In this document: piece by piece, positions 36,461-45,116 of the stretch
How the letters are laid out: every line of letters starts with the position of its first letter
How positions within the stretch are numbered: position 1 is the first letter of the stretch
Source: Flavobacteriales bacterium
Lineage (GTDB): Bacteria > Bacteroidota > Bacteroidia > Flavobacteriales_F > PHOS-HE28
Assembly: GCA_016703005.1 (NCBI GenBank)
Contig: JADJCX010000001.1
Coordinates: 186,001 to 250,000 of the forward strand
Length of the DNA: 64,000 bases
Direction: 5' to 3'
The notes under the pieces: model-generated
What the model saw: the letters and a program-made list of their open reading frames with translations, nothing else
What the model was told of the DNA's origin: nothing
Databases searched by the model: none
Translations under genes and position numbers: made by a program

Positions 36461-37726
36461 AACCTGCGTCAACAATTTTCCAGCCACTGCGGAAAGCAAA
36501 TGAACATCCGTGGTGTTCCGACCTTCGTTCTGCACGACGCGCTCCCCCGATAGCACGCTGGGGAGCTGGGCGGCCACATCTTCAACGCGCATTGTTGCGC
36601 CAAGACCATTGGATACGATGTGCTGCGACAAGCCACCCGGTTCGCCCGCATGCAGGATCGGCGTGCGCAAGTAGGCGATCTCGTTGAACTTGGTGCTGAC
36701 GAAGTCGCGCTTTTCAGGTGGCATATAGGCCAGCACCAGATCGCTCTTGGTTATGACCAATGCCAACTCGCTCGTGGGCAATGGCGCGTGGAACCCGATA
36801 CGGTCCTGTTGCCCGGCGTCCTTCACCATCAGCTCAAGGTCTGCGGTGCCATGGCCTGTGATCATCAACCTGAATTGGATGTTCCGCCATCGTTCGGGGT
36901 CGGCTTTCTGCACAGCAACGAAGGCCTTCAGCACTTCACGGAAGTACACTTTGAAGCCGACCTCGTTGTAGATGCTGCCCGCATACACGATACGGAACGT
37001 TCCGTCCGGCGGAAGCTTCGCACCGATCGCGAGTTCATCAGGATCGATCACATGATCGAGCAAGGTGATCTTGGTCGCTTGGGCTGGATGCGCTTTTCGC
37101 AAGTGGTCGAGGATGTACGGCGAGGGCGTAACGACTGCGTCGTATCCGTCGATCACATCCGCTTCAAGCCGGTCTTCGGCGGCGCGCTGTTCGGCGCTCA
37201 TGGTGCTGCGACCGTAGAGCTCGCCCCAAGTCCAAGGATCACGGAAGTCGGCGACGAGCTGAATGTTGTGGCCGGTCTTCAACGCCAGCAGCTGGTGGAG
37301 CAGAGCGAACGGCGGTGCCGTAGCGATGACATGTCGGATACCGTGTTCGGCGATGAGCGCATGGCACTTGGGCAGGAGAACCGGTCCCCACATCACCGAA
37401 CGGTCGAACATGTTGCCGTGAACCTTCTTCGGAAGCCGCTTCAACCAGTAGTGATAGGCCAGCTTCTCGATCGCGGAAGTCAACGGCCGCTTCATGAGTA
37501 CCGTGGGATACCGCTTCGGCAGCGGATATGTGTGGATGCGTTCGTGCCGAACATCCGCCTTCCAAAGCGAACCCATGAGGTCCTTTCCTTGGTCCGCATG
37601 CACCACATGAACGGGATGCCCGCGCCGCGCCAGTTCCTTCGCCAGCTTGGCCCAGCGCCTGCCGCCGATCCCACGGTACGGTGGAAAGGTGTGGCTGACG
37701 ATCAGTATGGGTTCGGCGGGTTGCAT
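36452..37726 (-). CDS. Glycosyltransferase, GT4-like
   Basis: A 424-residue protein, the only minus-strand glycosyltransferase in the locus. The N terminus ILIVSHTFPPYRGIGGRRW, the middle LVADFRDPWTWGELYG, and the donor region FRIVYAGSIYNEVGFKVYF and SDLVLAYMPPEKRDF fit the WcaI-like GT4 group. The start at MQPAEPILI was chosen; the open frame extends about 160 codons upstream without family-like sequence. The opposite orientation suggests a separately acquired or separately controlled gene. Confidence 0.82.
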   Translation of the reverse strand: MQPAEPILIVSHTFPPYRGIGGRRWAKLAKELARRGHPVHVVHADQGKDLMGSLWKADVRHERIHTYPLPKRYPTVLMKRPLTSAIEKLAYHYWLKRLPKKVHGNMFDRSVMWGPVLLPKCHALIAEHGIRHVIATAPPFALLHQLLALKTGHNIQLVADFRDPWTWGELYGRSTMSAEQRAAEDRLEADVIDGYDAVVTPSPYILDHLRKAHPAQATKITLLDHVIDPDELAIGAKLPPDGTFRIVYAGSIYNEVGFKVYFREVLKAFVAVQKADPERWRNIQFRLMITGHGTADLELMVKDAGQQDRIGFHAPLPTSELALVITKSDLVLAYMPPEKRDFVSTKFNEIAYLRTPILHAGEPGGLSQHIVSNGLGATMRVEDVAAQLPSVLSGERVVQNEGRNTTDVHLLSAVAGKLLTQVLR

Positions 37727-37826
37727 GCTGGTACCCGGCCATGCGGGGTGCGCGAAGGTGCATAGCCCGGTGCAACAAGAGGTATTCCCGGTCACATCAT
37801 TCACATTTCCACATTCCCCGAGCTGG

Positions 37827-37835
37827 TTAGTTTCG
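37827..37835 (+). promoter_or_regulatory. Putative promoter -7 element of a UDP-sugar epimerase gene
   Basis: Reads TAGTTTCGC, 14 bases before the ATG at 37850, in the 123-base divergent gap. Confidence 0.5.
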
Positions 37836-37849
37836 CGCTCCTTTCCACC

Positions 37850-38819
37850 ATGCGTCACGCGCTCATTACCGGAGGTTCCGGCTTTATCGGCAGCCATTTG
37901 GTGGACCGTTTGCTGGCCGAGGGCGGTTGGCGGATCACCGTGGTGGACAACTACGATCCGTTCTATTCCCGTGTGGTTAAGGAGTCGAATTTGGCCAAGC
38001 AGCAAGGCAACGGATCCCTGCGCGTCCTCGAAGCGGATATACTGGATGATGATCTCGGAGAACGGATCGGAAGCGATCCGATCGACCTCATCGTGCACAT
38101 CGCCGCCAAAGCCGGTGTTCGTCCGAGCATCATGGATCCGATCGCCTACCACCGTGTGAATGTGACCGGCACATTGAAGTTGTTGGAACTGGCCCGGCAT
38201 AGGAACGTTCCTCATTTCCTATTGGCCAGCAGTAGCAGTGTTTACGGTGTAGACCCGAATGTTCCGTGGAAAGAACAGGAGCTTGGGTTGAAGCCGATCA
38301 GCCCTTACGCCGCAACGAAACTGGCCGCTGAACAATTCGGACAGGTCTATGCACGACTGCATGGCATGAAGGTTACCGCCTTGCGGTTCTTCACCGTGTA
38401 CGGTCCACGTCAACGGCCCGATCTGGCGATCCACCAGTTCTTCCGGAAGATCAAGGCCGGGGTACCCGATCCAGCAGTTCGGGGATGGCACCACACGGCG
38501 CGACTACACCTTCGTGGATGATATCGTCACCGGAGTGCGGGCCGCAATGGATCGCACCAAAGGCGAGCGCTTCGAGATCTACAACTTGGGCAATAGCGGA
38601 ACGGTGATGCTGAAAGAACTCATCGCTGCCATCGAATCGGAGATCGGTGCAAAGGCGCTCATCGATCTTCAACCCGAACAACCGGGCGATGTGCCACAGA
38701 CGTTCGCTGATACGGGTAAGAGCATGCGCGACCTGGGCTTTGCTCCAAGTACGCCGTTGGCCGTTGGTTTGAAGCGGTTCCACGAGTGGATGCTGGCGGG
38801 TGAAGCGGTGAAGCAGTGA
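37850..38819 (+). pseudogene. UDP-glucuronate-4-epimerase-like SDR, one frameshift
   Basis: Extended SDR of about 323 residues when repaired. The start is ALITGGSGFIGSHLVDRLL with VVDNYDPFYS, a phrase typical of UDP-glucuronate/UDP-glucose 4-epimerases. The active site is ASSSSVYG with PYAATKLAAEQ, then RFFTVYGPRQRPDLAI. The frame breaks at the C-run 38465-38467, where one extra C turns VPIQQFGDGTTRRDYTFVDD into noise. The last part (MDDIVTGVRAAMDRT, FEIYNLGNSGTVML) is in the other frame. The specific substrate is inferred. Confidence 0.85.
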
Positions 38820-38846
38820 AGCATTTGATCAGTTAAGCGGTTGGGT

Positions 38847-39884
38847 ATGCGCGTGATCGGGATCAGCAACAAAACGCGCTACTGGCAGCACTACGCGTTC
38901 AGTAATCCACCGGAGGGCTATCGCTATAGCCGCATGGCCGATGTGCCTTGGCATGTGCTGAAGGTGAGCAACCAGTTCCTGGCGCACACCAAGCTGTTCC
39001 ATCCGTTGAAGAAGGCCGACATCTTCCACACGTACAACAGCGTGGTGGTGAACCACCGTCCATGGGTGATCGAGGTGGAGAGCTACTTGCCTCGGTACAA
39101 GCCCATGGCCGAGAGCCATCCGCTGTTCAAATGGGGATTGAAGCGGTTGCGCAGCAACGAGTGCAAGGCGTTGGTGTACACGAGTGAGAATACCTCTAGG
39201 CTGAATCGGGATCGATTGATCGCCCAAGGCGTTGACCCGGCCAAGATGCATGTGATCTACCGGGCGATCGAGCAGTACCTCCCCGGTGAAAAGGACAACG
39301 ATCGTTTCACCATCCTGTTCGCTGGCAACGGTTTCTACCGCAAGGGTGGCGTTGAATTGCTCAAGGCTTTCCAGCGACTGGGCCGCAAGGATGCCCGGCT
39401 CGTGATCGTGAGCACGCTTGAAGTGGATTGGGGCATCACGCCTTCCGCTGAGGACATTGCCTACACGGAGAAGACCATCGCCGAGGATGATCGCATCACC
39501 CTGCACAGGGGTATGAGCCACGCTGCCTTGCTGCAAGAGATGCGCAAGGCCCATGTTTTTGTCAGCACCACGTTCGCCGATCCGTTCAACAACACTGTGC
39601 TGGAGGCCATGGGTGCCCAGTTGCCCGTTATCAGCAGCAACGTGAGTTCCATACCCGAAATGGTGGAGCACGAAGGCAACGGATGGTTGCTGACGGTCAC
39701 TGATCGCCGCAGCGATGCCATCGCCGACCATATCGCCGGCCACCTGCGCCAACTCATGGACGACCCTGCGTTATTGCAGCGGATGTCTGCGCGATCATTG
39801 GCTATCACACGCGAGAAGTTCGATCTGCGTGTGCGCAATCGCCGTATGCTCGAACTCTACGACAAGGCCTTGGAAGGGAAGTGA
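38847..39884 (+). CDS. Glycosyltransferase family 4-like
   Basis: A 345-residue GT-B enzyme. Donor-domain features are FTILFAGNGFYRKGGVELL, VFVSTTFADPFNNTVLEAMG and QLPVISSNVSSIPEMV. The N-terminal acceptor domain is short, starting RVIGISNKTRYWQHYAFS. An upstream TTG at 38841 is an alternative start. It is the last plus-strand gene before the secreted-protein operon on the other strand. Confidence 0.83.
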   Translation: MRVIGISNKTRYWQHYAFSNPPEGYRYSRMADVPWHVLKVSNQFLAHTKLFHPLKKADIFHTYNSVVVNHRPWVIEVESYLPRYKPMAESHPLFKWGLKRLRSNECKALVYTSENTSRLNRDRLIAQGVDPAKMHVIYRAIEQYLPGEKDNDRFTILFAGNGFYRKGGVELLKAFQRLGRKDARLVIVSTLEVDWGITPSAEDIAYTEKTIAEDDRITLHRGMSHAALLQEMRKAHVFVSTTFADPFNNTVLEAMGAQLPVISSNVSSIPEMVEHEGNGWLLTVTDRRSDAIADHIAGHLRQLMDDPALLQRMSARSLAITREKFDLRVRNRRMLELYDKALEGK

Positions 39885-39894
39885 GGCCAGAAAT

Positions 39895-39919
39895 AAGTGT
39901 CAAGTGGCAAGTGCCAAGT
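39895..39919. repeat. Degenerate CAAGTG tandem repeat
   Basis: Four imperfect copies of AAGTGNC/CAAGTG lie in the 50-base gap between two convergent genes. It is a short low-complexity spacer with no evident function. Confidence 0.5.
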
Positions 39920-39934
39920 CCTCTTTCCACTTCG

Positions 39935-40711
39935 CTATCTATCGTAACAACACCTGAACTTCCGGGCCCGCGTGTCGTACGCGGGTCCTACACCTGCATG
40001 CGTGCAGCTGGTGGCCCCCACCACGCGCGCTGAGCCAACGCCGTTGGCCGTGCTGTTGGTCCATTCCCACTGGTTGCCCATGTTCAATAGAGCGAGGTTG
40101 CCGGCTTGCGTGCAGGCATAGTACCATTCGCCCCATGTGCACAAGCGGGCGTCGAGGTTGCCGCAGATCACGGCTGCGGAATCCATGTATACCGTATCCC
40201 GGGACACCGGCTCAATGCAATAGAGTTCGTTCACTTGTGTAAAGCCGCTCGGGCACGCACGACGTTCCAACCGGCGTGCATTGGTCAGGTGGAACACGGT
40301 TCCATCGAACACCAAACTGGCCACCATGCCGGGCAGTAGATCACCGGCGGCCAGATCGTCAACGGCGTTCTTTTGGATCGGATAGGGTCCATTTCCATCA
40401 ACGGTGATGGTAACGGCGGCCGTGTTCACAGCAGAGATGGACACCATGAGATTCATGCCGGCAATAGGTAGGGAAACGGTGGGAGTCAGTGAAATGCTCA
40501 ACGCATTTGAACCGACCGCTGGGGCAAAGGCATAGGATCCCGACTGTAGCGTACCGGCACGCAACGCGTGTTCTGTGGAAGTGCCGACGGGAATACCGGC
40601 CACGTGCCGTTCAGCATTGCTCCCGGACAGTTCGATCGGCTTGTCAATGCTGACCTGCCCCGAGCAGTGCAATGCGACCAAGACAAGAAAGGGAAGCAAC
40701 GTGGCTTTCAT
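39935..40711 (-). CDS. Secreted two-domain protein, third of three tandem paralogs
   Basis: A 258-residue secreted protein of unknown function. The signal peptide is MKATLLPFLVLVALHCSGQ. Residues ~20-150 form a domain with MVSISAVNTAAVTITVDG, the alternation seen in phage tail-fibre-like modules. Residues ~165-258 form a cysteine/tryptophan-rich domain: CPSGFTQVN, ARLCTWGEWYYAC, GNQWEWTNST and the end KFRCCYDR. That pattern resembles the formylglycine-generating-enzyme/C-type-lectin fold, but shortened. It has the same length as its two neighbours. The start overlaps the upstream stop (TGATG). Confidence 0.75.
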   Translation of the reverse strand: MKATLLPFLVLVALHCSGQVSIDKPIELSGSNAERHVAGIPVGTSTEHALRAGTLQSGSYAFAPAVGSNALSISLTPTVSLPIAGMNLMVSISAVNTAAVTITVDGNGPYPIQKNAVDDLAAGDLLPGMVASLVFDGTVFHLTNARRLERRACPSGFTQVNELYCIEPVSRDTVYMDSAAVICGNLDARLCTWGEWYYACTQAGNLALLNMGNQWEWTNSTANGVGSARVVGATSCTHAGVGPAYDTRARKFRCCYDR

Positions 40712-41487
40712 CAGCGGAGGCGGTAACAGCAACGTGTGGCTCCCAAGTCCGTGAGCGAAGCTGAAATGTTGAACATGCTCTTGCAGCTCCAACGACCGAT
40801 CTGGTCCGCGGAGTGGGTATGGTCGCTCGTGTCATCGATCCACTCCCAATTATCGAACAGGTCGGTCAGCTGTCCTTGTGCCGTTTGGCAGGTGAACAAA
40901 TATTCATCCCACGTGCAAAGCGACGCGCCGCGCTCAGAACAATATGCGGCAGCATCGAACCAGTTCACCACAGGTCCCTCTGCCTGCATCATGCAGAATT
41001 GGCCGTTCACTTGAACGAATCCTTCCGGACACCCTGATGGAGCGGAGCCGAGGAAGATGAACACACTGTCAGCGAACTGAGCTTCCACCGGAACACCTGC
41101 TCGTAATGCGCCTAGCCCGACCTCAAGTCCGCTTGGATCGCGTAACGGCACAGCCGCAAGGCCATCGACCTGCACCGTGACCGGTCCTGTATTCTGCGCA
41201 AGAGGTGTCCAGCGAACACGCAGGCCATTGCTGTATTGAAGCGTAGCGGGTTGCAGGGTCAACGCAACCGCGTTCGCTGCTCCCCCCGCTAGTGCGGTGA
41301 CGAGACTCCCGTCTTGAGCGGCCCCAACGGTTACGAGGTTATCCAGTTCACTGGCAGGCGCAAGTCCGTCAATTCGGCGATCGCTTGGATCGGTACCGCT
41401 CAACACAAGTGGTTTGTCCAGCACTACTTGTGCATTCGAAATTCCCGCAAGGGCGAACACTGCTGGCAGAAAATGAATGCGTTTCAT
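40711..41487 (-). CDS. Secreted two-domain protein, second of three tandem paralogs
   Basis: A 258-residue paralog of its neighbours. The signal peptide is MKRIHFLPAVFALAGISNAQ. The N-terminal module holds LRVRWTPLAQNTGPVTVQVD and the C-terminal module CPEGFVQVN, ASLCTWDEYLFTC, WEWIDD and TRCCYRLR. Cysteine and tryptophan positions match the other copies although most other residues differ, so the fold is under selection while the surface has diverged. It lacks a T9SS sorting domain. The ATG overlaps the stop of the first paralog. Confidence 0.75.
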   Translation of the reverse strand: MKRIHFLPAVFALAGISNAQVVLDKPLVLSGTDPSDRRIDGLAPASELDNLVTVGAAQDGSLVTALAGGAANAVALTLQPATLQYSNGLRVRWTPLAQNTGPVTVQVDGLAAVPLRDPSGLEVGLGALRAGVPVEAQFADSVFIFLGSAPSGCPEGFVQVNGQFCMMQAEGPVVNWFDAAAYCSERGASLCTWDEYLFTCQTAQGQLTDLFDNWEWIDDTSDHTHSADQIGRWSCKSMFNISASLTDLGATRCCYRLR

Positions 41488-42260
41488 TTGTTGTAGCAGC
41501 AACGGAAATTGTTCATCCCCAACGGGATCTGCGTGCCGCCGGCGTAGCAGTCGGGGTTCGTGGTGCCGGTCTCCAATCCCACCCGCTTGCCATGGTTGTT
41601 GTCGTTGGCTGCGCTGTCCACCCATTCGTATTCCACAATGGTGTTCACGAAACCACCTGGCATGCTGCACCCCCTGAACCAATCCGCCCAACCACATAAC
41701 CGCAGTCCACGCGCGCTGCATTGACTTACGGCAGTGTACCAGTTGGCCGGGCCGTATGGCACGGCTTCAACGCACACATCCCTGCTCACGTCGAGGAAGC
41801 CGGGTGGACATGCGATGCCGGTCTGTGAGATCAGTTGGAACGCAGCACCATCGAACACCATCAGCGCGGGCACACCGGCACGTAGGTCGGCGCTGTCCAA
41901 TGGAAGGTTGGTGAACTTCATAATGGGCATAGCACCGAGGCCATCAATATTCAGCGTAGAGCCCCCGGTGTTGGTGGAAACCGGCGAAATGCTCACGAGC
42001 ATTCCAGCCGTATATGCGGTCGCTGTCGGCACTAATGCAACAGTAAGGTCGTCCACACCTTGCGCAACGGCATAGGTGGTCGAGCGCTCACGCACGCTGG
42101 CGGCGTTGGCGCCATGGTCGACCTCGGTCGGCAGGCTCAGATCTTTCACTTGGCGGTCGTCCGTGGAAGCCCCGTCCAACACGATAGGCACCGGGACGTT
42201 CCATTGCGCCCATGCGCTGAACGGCACAAAGAGCATGGCAACCAAACCCGTCCACTTCAT
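41484..42260 (-). CDS. Secreted two-domain protein, first of three tandem paralogs
   Basis: A 258-residue paralog. The signal peptide is MKWTGLVAMLFVPFSAWAQ. The N-terminal module contains TAYTAGMLVSISPVSTNTGG and STLNIDGLGAMPIMKF, very close to a motif common in phage and pyocin tail fibres. The C-terminal module has CPPGFLDVS, LRLCGWADWFRGC, YEWVDSAAND and NFRCCYNK. It is coupled by an ATGA overlap to the T9SS cargo gene upstream. Confidence 0.75.
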   Translation of the reverse strand: MKWTGLVAMLFVPFSAWAQWNVPVPIVLDGASTDDRQVKDLSLPTEVDHGANAASVRERSTTYAVAQGVDDLTVALVPTATAYTAGMLVSISPVSTNTGGSTLNIDGLGAMPIMKFTNLPLDSADLRAGVPALMVFDGAAFQLISQTGIACPPGFLDVSRDVCVEAVPYGPANWYTAVSQCSARGLRLCGWADWFRGCSMPGGFVNTIVEYEWVDSAANDNNHGKRVGLETGTTNPDCYAGGTQIPLGMNNFRCCYNK

Positions 42261-43135
42261 GGCTTTGCGAATCGAAGAAGGTGCATGTTGTTCACGAGTA
42301 CCAAGTATGCACCGGACGGCAATCCGGAAACATCGACCACGGCACGTTGCGAAGACAGGGACGAGTTCGAGAACCACAGTGATCCGATCGCATCGAACAC
42401 GTCGATCCGTTGCATGGGTGAACCACCGCTGATGGTGATCCGCTCACTTGCCAAGGTGGGTTCGAGCGCGAACACAACAGGCAACCCCACTGGTGCTTCG
42501 ATGTCCGAGATAACGGCATCATCGAATAAAGTGAACCAACCCAAGCTATCGGGCAATACGGATGTTGCAGTATGTGCACCGAGGTCGATGGTGCTCAGCA
42601 ATTCAGGCCACCATGTGCCGCCGTCGGAATTGACCGCCATGCGCAGTGCCGCTTCGGGAATGCCGTTCAGTTCGCTGGGATCATATGCCAGTACCCCGGA
42701 GACGCCAAGGCCTGCCCCGGCACCGCCGCGCACACGGTACCAGCGGTCAATGCCCTCAACATTCAAGTTGTTCTCCCGCGCCACATGGCCACGTTCCACA
42801 ATGAAACTATCGGGGGCCGTGGATGTTGTGAACGAGAATCCAAGTCCGGCCGGTTCAACGGAAAGCATCGGTAAGGAATACGACCGCGAAGTGATCTCAG
42901 TGCCCGTGCCCGTGATCGGCGCTCCGGCTTGTTCATCCAATTCGGCCTGTGGTCCGAAAACGATCAGCCCATCGTTGACCAAACTGGCACCGGTCGCGAT
43001 CGTGAAATTGATCGGAGCCTCAATGCGTAAGTGCGTGCTGTTCGTTAAGATCAACGAGGTGCCGCTGTCCAAGACCATTTGACCGGAAGCAACCCCGGTC
43101 ACGAGCAAAGAGGCAATAAGTGGGTGGCTGCGCAT
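42257..43135 (-). CDS. Secreted protein with T9SS type A sorting domain
   Basis: A 292-residue protein. A signal peptide (MRSHPLIASLLVTGVASGQ) is followed by a repetitive beta-rich region. The last ~70 residues look like a T9SS type A C-terminal domain: ERITISGGSPMQRIDVFDAIG, VDVSGLPSGAYLVLV and the final basic end. It should be exported by T9SS and fixed at the cell surface. It is the first gene of a four-gene operon and the only one with a sorting domain, so it may anchor or present the three lectin-like paralogs. Confidence 0.8.
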   Translation of the reverse strand: MRSHPLIASLLVTGVASGQMVLDSGTSLILTNSTHLRIEAPINFTIATGASLVNDGLIVFGPQAELDEQAGAPITGTGTEITSRSYSLPMLSVEPAGLGFSFTTSTAPDSFIVERGHVARENNLNVEGIDRWYRVRGGAGAGLGVSGVLAYDPSELNGIPEAALRMAVNSDGGTWWPELLSTIDLGAHTATSVLPDSLGWFTLFDDAVISDIEAPVGLPVVFALEPTLASERITISGGSPMQRIDVFDAIGSLWFSNSSLSSQRAVVDVSGLPSGAYLVLVNNMHLLRFAKP

Positions 43136-43141
43136 CGGTCG

Positions 43142-43150
43142 TCGAATGTA
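43142..43150 (-). promoter_or_regulatory. Putative promoter -7 element of the T9SS/paralog operon
   Basis: On the minus strand it reads TACATTCGA, six bases before the ATG at 43135. A divergent promoter lies about 45 bases away. Confidence 0.5.
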
Positions 43151-43195
43151 GCGGACCATTGCCGTCCGCGGCACACGGCACCGGCTACTTTTGGC

Positions 43196-43204
43196 CGCTA
43201 TCTG
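43196..43204 (+). promoter_or_regulatory. Putative promoter -7 element of the CotH/ligase module
   Basis: Reads TACTTTTGG, 14 bases before the ATG at 43219. The same sequence occurs ahead of the exosortase unit. Confidence 0.5.
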
Positions 43205-43218
43205 AAACCCCACCATTC

Positions 43219-43617
43219 ATGGACCTCAAGGCCCTCGTCTACGATCATTTCGGCCACTTCGCACCAGCGGACATCGCGGTGATCCTTTTCGGCATGTTCG
43301 TGGCCGCCTTCCTGGGTTGGTTGGCCGGCTTGATCGGAAAGTCGAGCGAGGGCGATCGCAGGCATGGGGCCTTTATGGCAGCTGCCATCAGTTTGGCTGT
43401 TGCGGTGGTGCGCGCATCGCTGCCTCTGTCGGTAGCATTGGTAGCTGTAGCGTTGTTATTGCGATTTCCGGAACGTGAGAACAATGCGGGTTCGATGGGC
43501 ATGCGCGTAGTGGTGGTGGCCATTGGTATCGGTTGCGGGGCCAGTGCCGCAATGATCACCATTTTACCCGCCTTGGTGCTGGCCTTATTGCTGCGTTGGG
43601 CGAACGCGCGTAACTGA
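43219..43617 (+). CDS. Small integral membrane protein of unknown function
   Basis: A 132-residue protein with about four hydrophobic helices: near residues 18-40, 52-68, 70-84 and 95-125. The loop GKSSEGDRRHGAFMAAA is the only polar stretch of note. It lies seven bases upstream of the first CotH gene and probably belongs to the same transcript. I do not recognise the family. Confidence 0.7.
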   Translation: MDLKALVYDHFGHFAPADIAVILFGMFVAAFLGWLAGLIGKSSEGDRRHGAFMAAAISLAVAVVRASLPLSVALVAVALLLRFPERENNAGSMGMRVVVVAIGIGCGASAAMITILPALVLALLLRWANARN

Positions 43618-43624
43618 ACTCAGG

Positions 43625-45109
43625 ATGAAGGGCAATTGGCAGGGGCCTGTGGTGCTGGCGCTTGCTGCATTGGGTTGCGGTTGCTGGGCTGTTTCCGTGC
43701 AACCGAACCAAGGTTGCATCGGACCCCGTCCTTCCTATGGCTCACCCGGAAAGCTCCTTTTGGAGGCAACCGCTATCCAATGGCGAAGGCCCACGGGCCA
43801 ACTTCCAGAGCTGGGATTTTCCACTGGAGAGACCGGTCATCAGATCGAAAGTACAGCCCCAAGTCGTATTCATGTACGGTTGACAGTGGTGTCGGTTATT
43901 GCGGAAGAAGATGACCTTTTCGGTGCCGACCATGGCATCTATACCATTGGCAACGCCATACTCAACGACGAGGACCAAGCATCGCTGAAATACCTGCGCG
44001 AACCACGCTGGTGGAAGTACCCCGGCAACTACCTGTTCCGCGGCAAGGAGTGGGAGAGGCATGCCAACATCGAGATCTTCGATAGCAACGGGGCGCTTGT
44101 TTGCAACGAGCCTATCGGACTCCGGATCAACGGCAATACAACGCGCGGCTTCCCACAGAAGGCGTTGCGTGTTTCGTTCAAGAAGAATGATCCCCTACAG
44201 CTCTTCGAGGCCACAAGACGCACATACGACGAGCTCGTTCTCCGCGCGAGCGGCAACGATCAGGACCGCACCATGTTCCGCGATGCGCTACAGCATCGGC
44301 TGTGCGAAGGGTTGCCCTTCGACGTTAGCCGTGCCGTGCAGAGCGTGGTATACATCAATGGCGCATATTGGGGCATACACAACATCAGAGAACGGGTAGA
44401 GGACGATGAACTCGCCATCCGCCACGGATTGAAGAAGAAGTTCATCGTCATTCTCGCCGACCGCGCCTTGCCGTATCGCAACGACGATAATGGTGTTGAG
44501 GCGAAGCGTTTCAAAGTGTGGTTGAAACGGACGGAACGCATGGACGCCGGTTCGCAAGCCTTCGTAGACAGCTTGGATGCAGCCGTCGATGTGAACGGAT
44601 TCCTGAGCTATATGGCCGCCCAGATCATTTTCGGGAACACCGACTGGCCTGACCAGAACGTGAAATTCTGGCGCTTCACTGGTGCGCGGGACACTACGAA
44701 GGTCAAGACCGATGGTCGCTGGCGATTCATCATGGGCGACAGTGATCTTGGTTTCGGTTACGCGGAAGTACCGCCGGGAGAATACCCCGATATGTTCGCG
44801 TATGTCGACGGGAAACAGGGGCCGGTGGCCCGGCTCTTCAAGTGCAGCATGCGGTCGCCTGAACTGAAGGAGCGTTTTGGTGCCATCCTGCGCCGGATGC
44901 TCCGAGGGCCGCTATCGGCCGACCGCATGGAGGACATGGTCAAGAGCATGGCCGACAACATCGATGCTGAGATGCACAGGCATGTTCGTCGCTGGCGCCG
45001 ACCGGTCGATCACACCACTTGGCGCGGCCATGTGGAAGCGATGGCCACCTTTGCGCAAAGCAGACCCGGTGTGATCCTGAAGCAATGGGAGGCTTGGCAG
45101 CAGCACTGA
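43625..45109 (+). CDS. CotH-family protein (spore-coat-kinase-like), lipoprotein-type N-terminus
   Basis: A 494-residue secreted CotH-domain protein. CotH is an atypical protein kinase in Bacillus spore coats; bacterial relatives are common in Bacteroidota surface-glycan loci, with untested roles. Visible CotH features are GLRINGNTTRGFPQKALRVSF, the Asp-containing NDQDRTMFRDALQHRLCEG, YWGIHNIRERVEDDEL, FGNTDWPDQNVKFWR and WRFIMGDSDLGFGYA (metal/catalytic-type Asp). The N-terminal LALAALGCGCWA may be a lipobox-like signal. It lies seven bases upstream of the O-antigen ligase-like gene. Confidence 0.85.
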   Translation: MKGNWQGPVVLALAALGCGCWAVSVQPNQGCIGPRPSYGSPGKLLLEATAIQWRRPTGQLPELGFSTGETGHQIESTAPSRIHVRLTVVSVIAEEDDLFGADHGIYTIGNAILNDEDQASLKYLREPRWWKYPGNYLFRGKEWERHANIEIFDSNGALVCNEPIGLRINGNTTRGFPQKALRVSFKKNDPLQLFEATRRTYDELVLRASGNDQDRTMFRDALQHRLCEGLPFDVSRAVQSVVYINGAYWGIHNIRERVEDDELAIRHGLKKKFIVILADRALPYRNDDNGVEAKRFKVWLKRTERMDAGSQAFVDSLDAAVDVNGFLSYMAAQIIFGNTDWPDQNVKFWRFTGARDTTKVKTDGRWRFIMGDSDLGFGYAEVPPGEYPDMFAYVDGKQGPVARLFKCSMRSPELKERFGAILRRMLRGPLSADRMEDMVKSMADNIDAEMHRHVRRWRRPVDHTTWRGHVEAMATFAQSRPGVILKQWEAWQQH

Positions 45110-45116
45110 CCCGTAT

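Noticed and set aside
36620..37765. Plus-strand open frame of 381 codons
   Set aside because: It mirrors the minus-strand glycosyltransferase, which has clear motifs.
36452..38215. 587-codon version of the minus-strand glycosyltransferase
   Set aside because: The first ~160 codons overlap the epimerase gene in antisense and have no family similarity.
39935..42260. Prophage or tailocin tail-fibre genes
   Set aside because: The N-terminal module resembles tail fibres, but all three proteins have signal peptides and no other phage gene is near.
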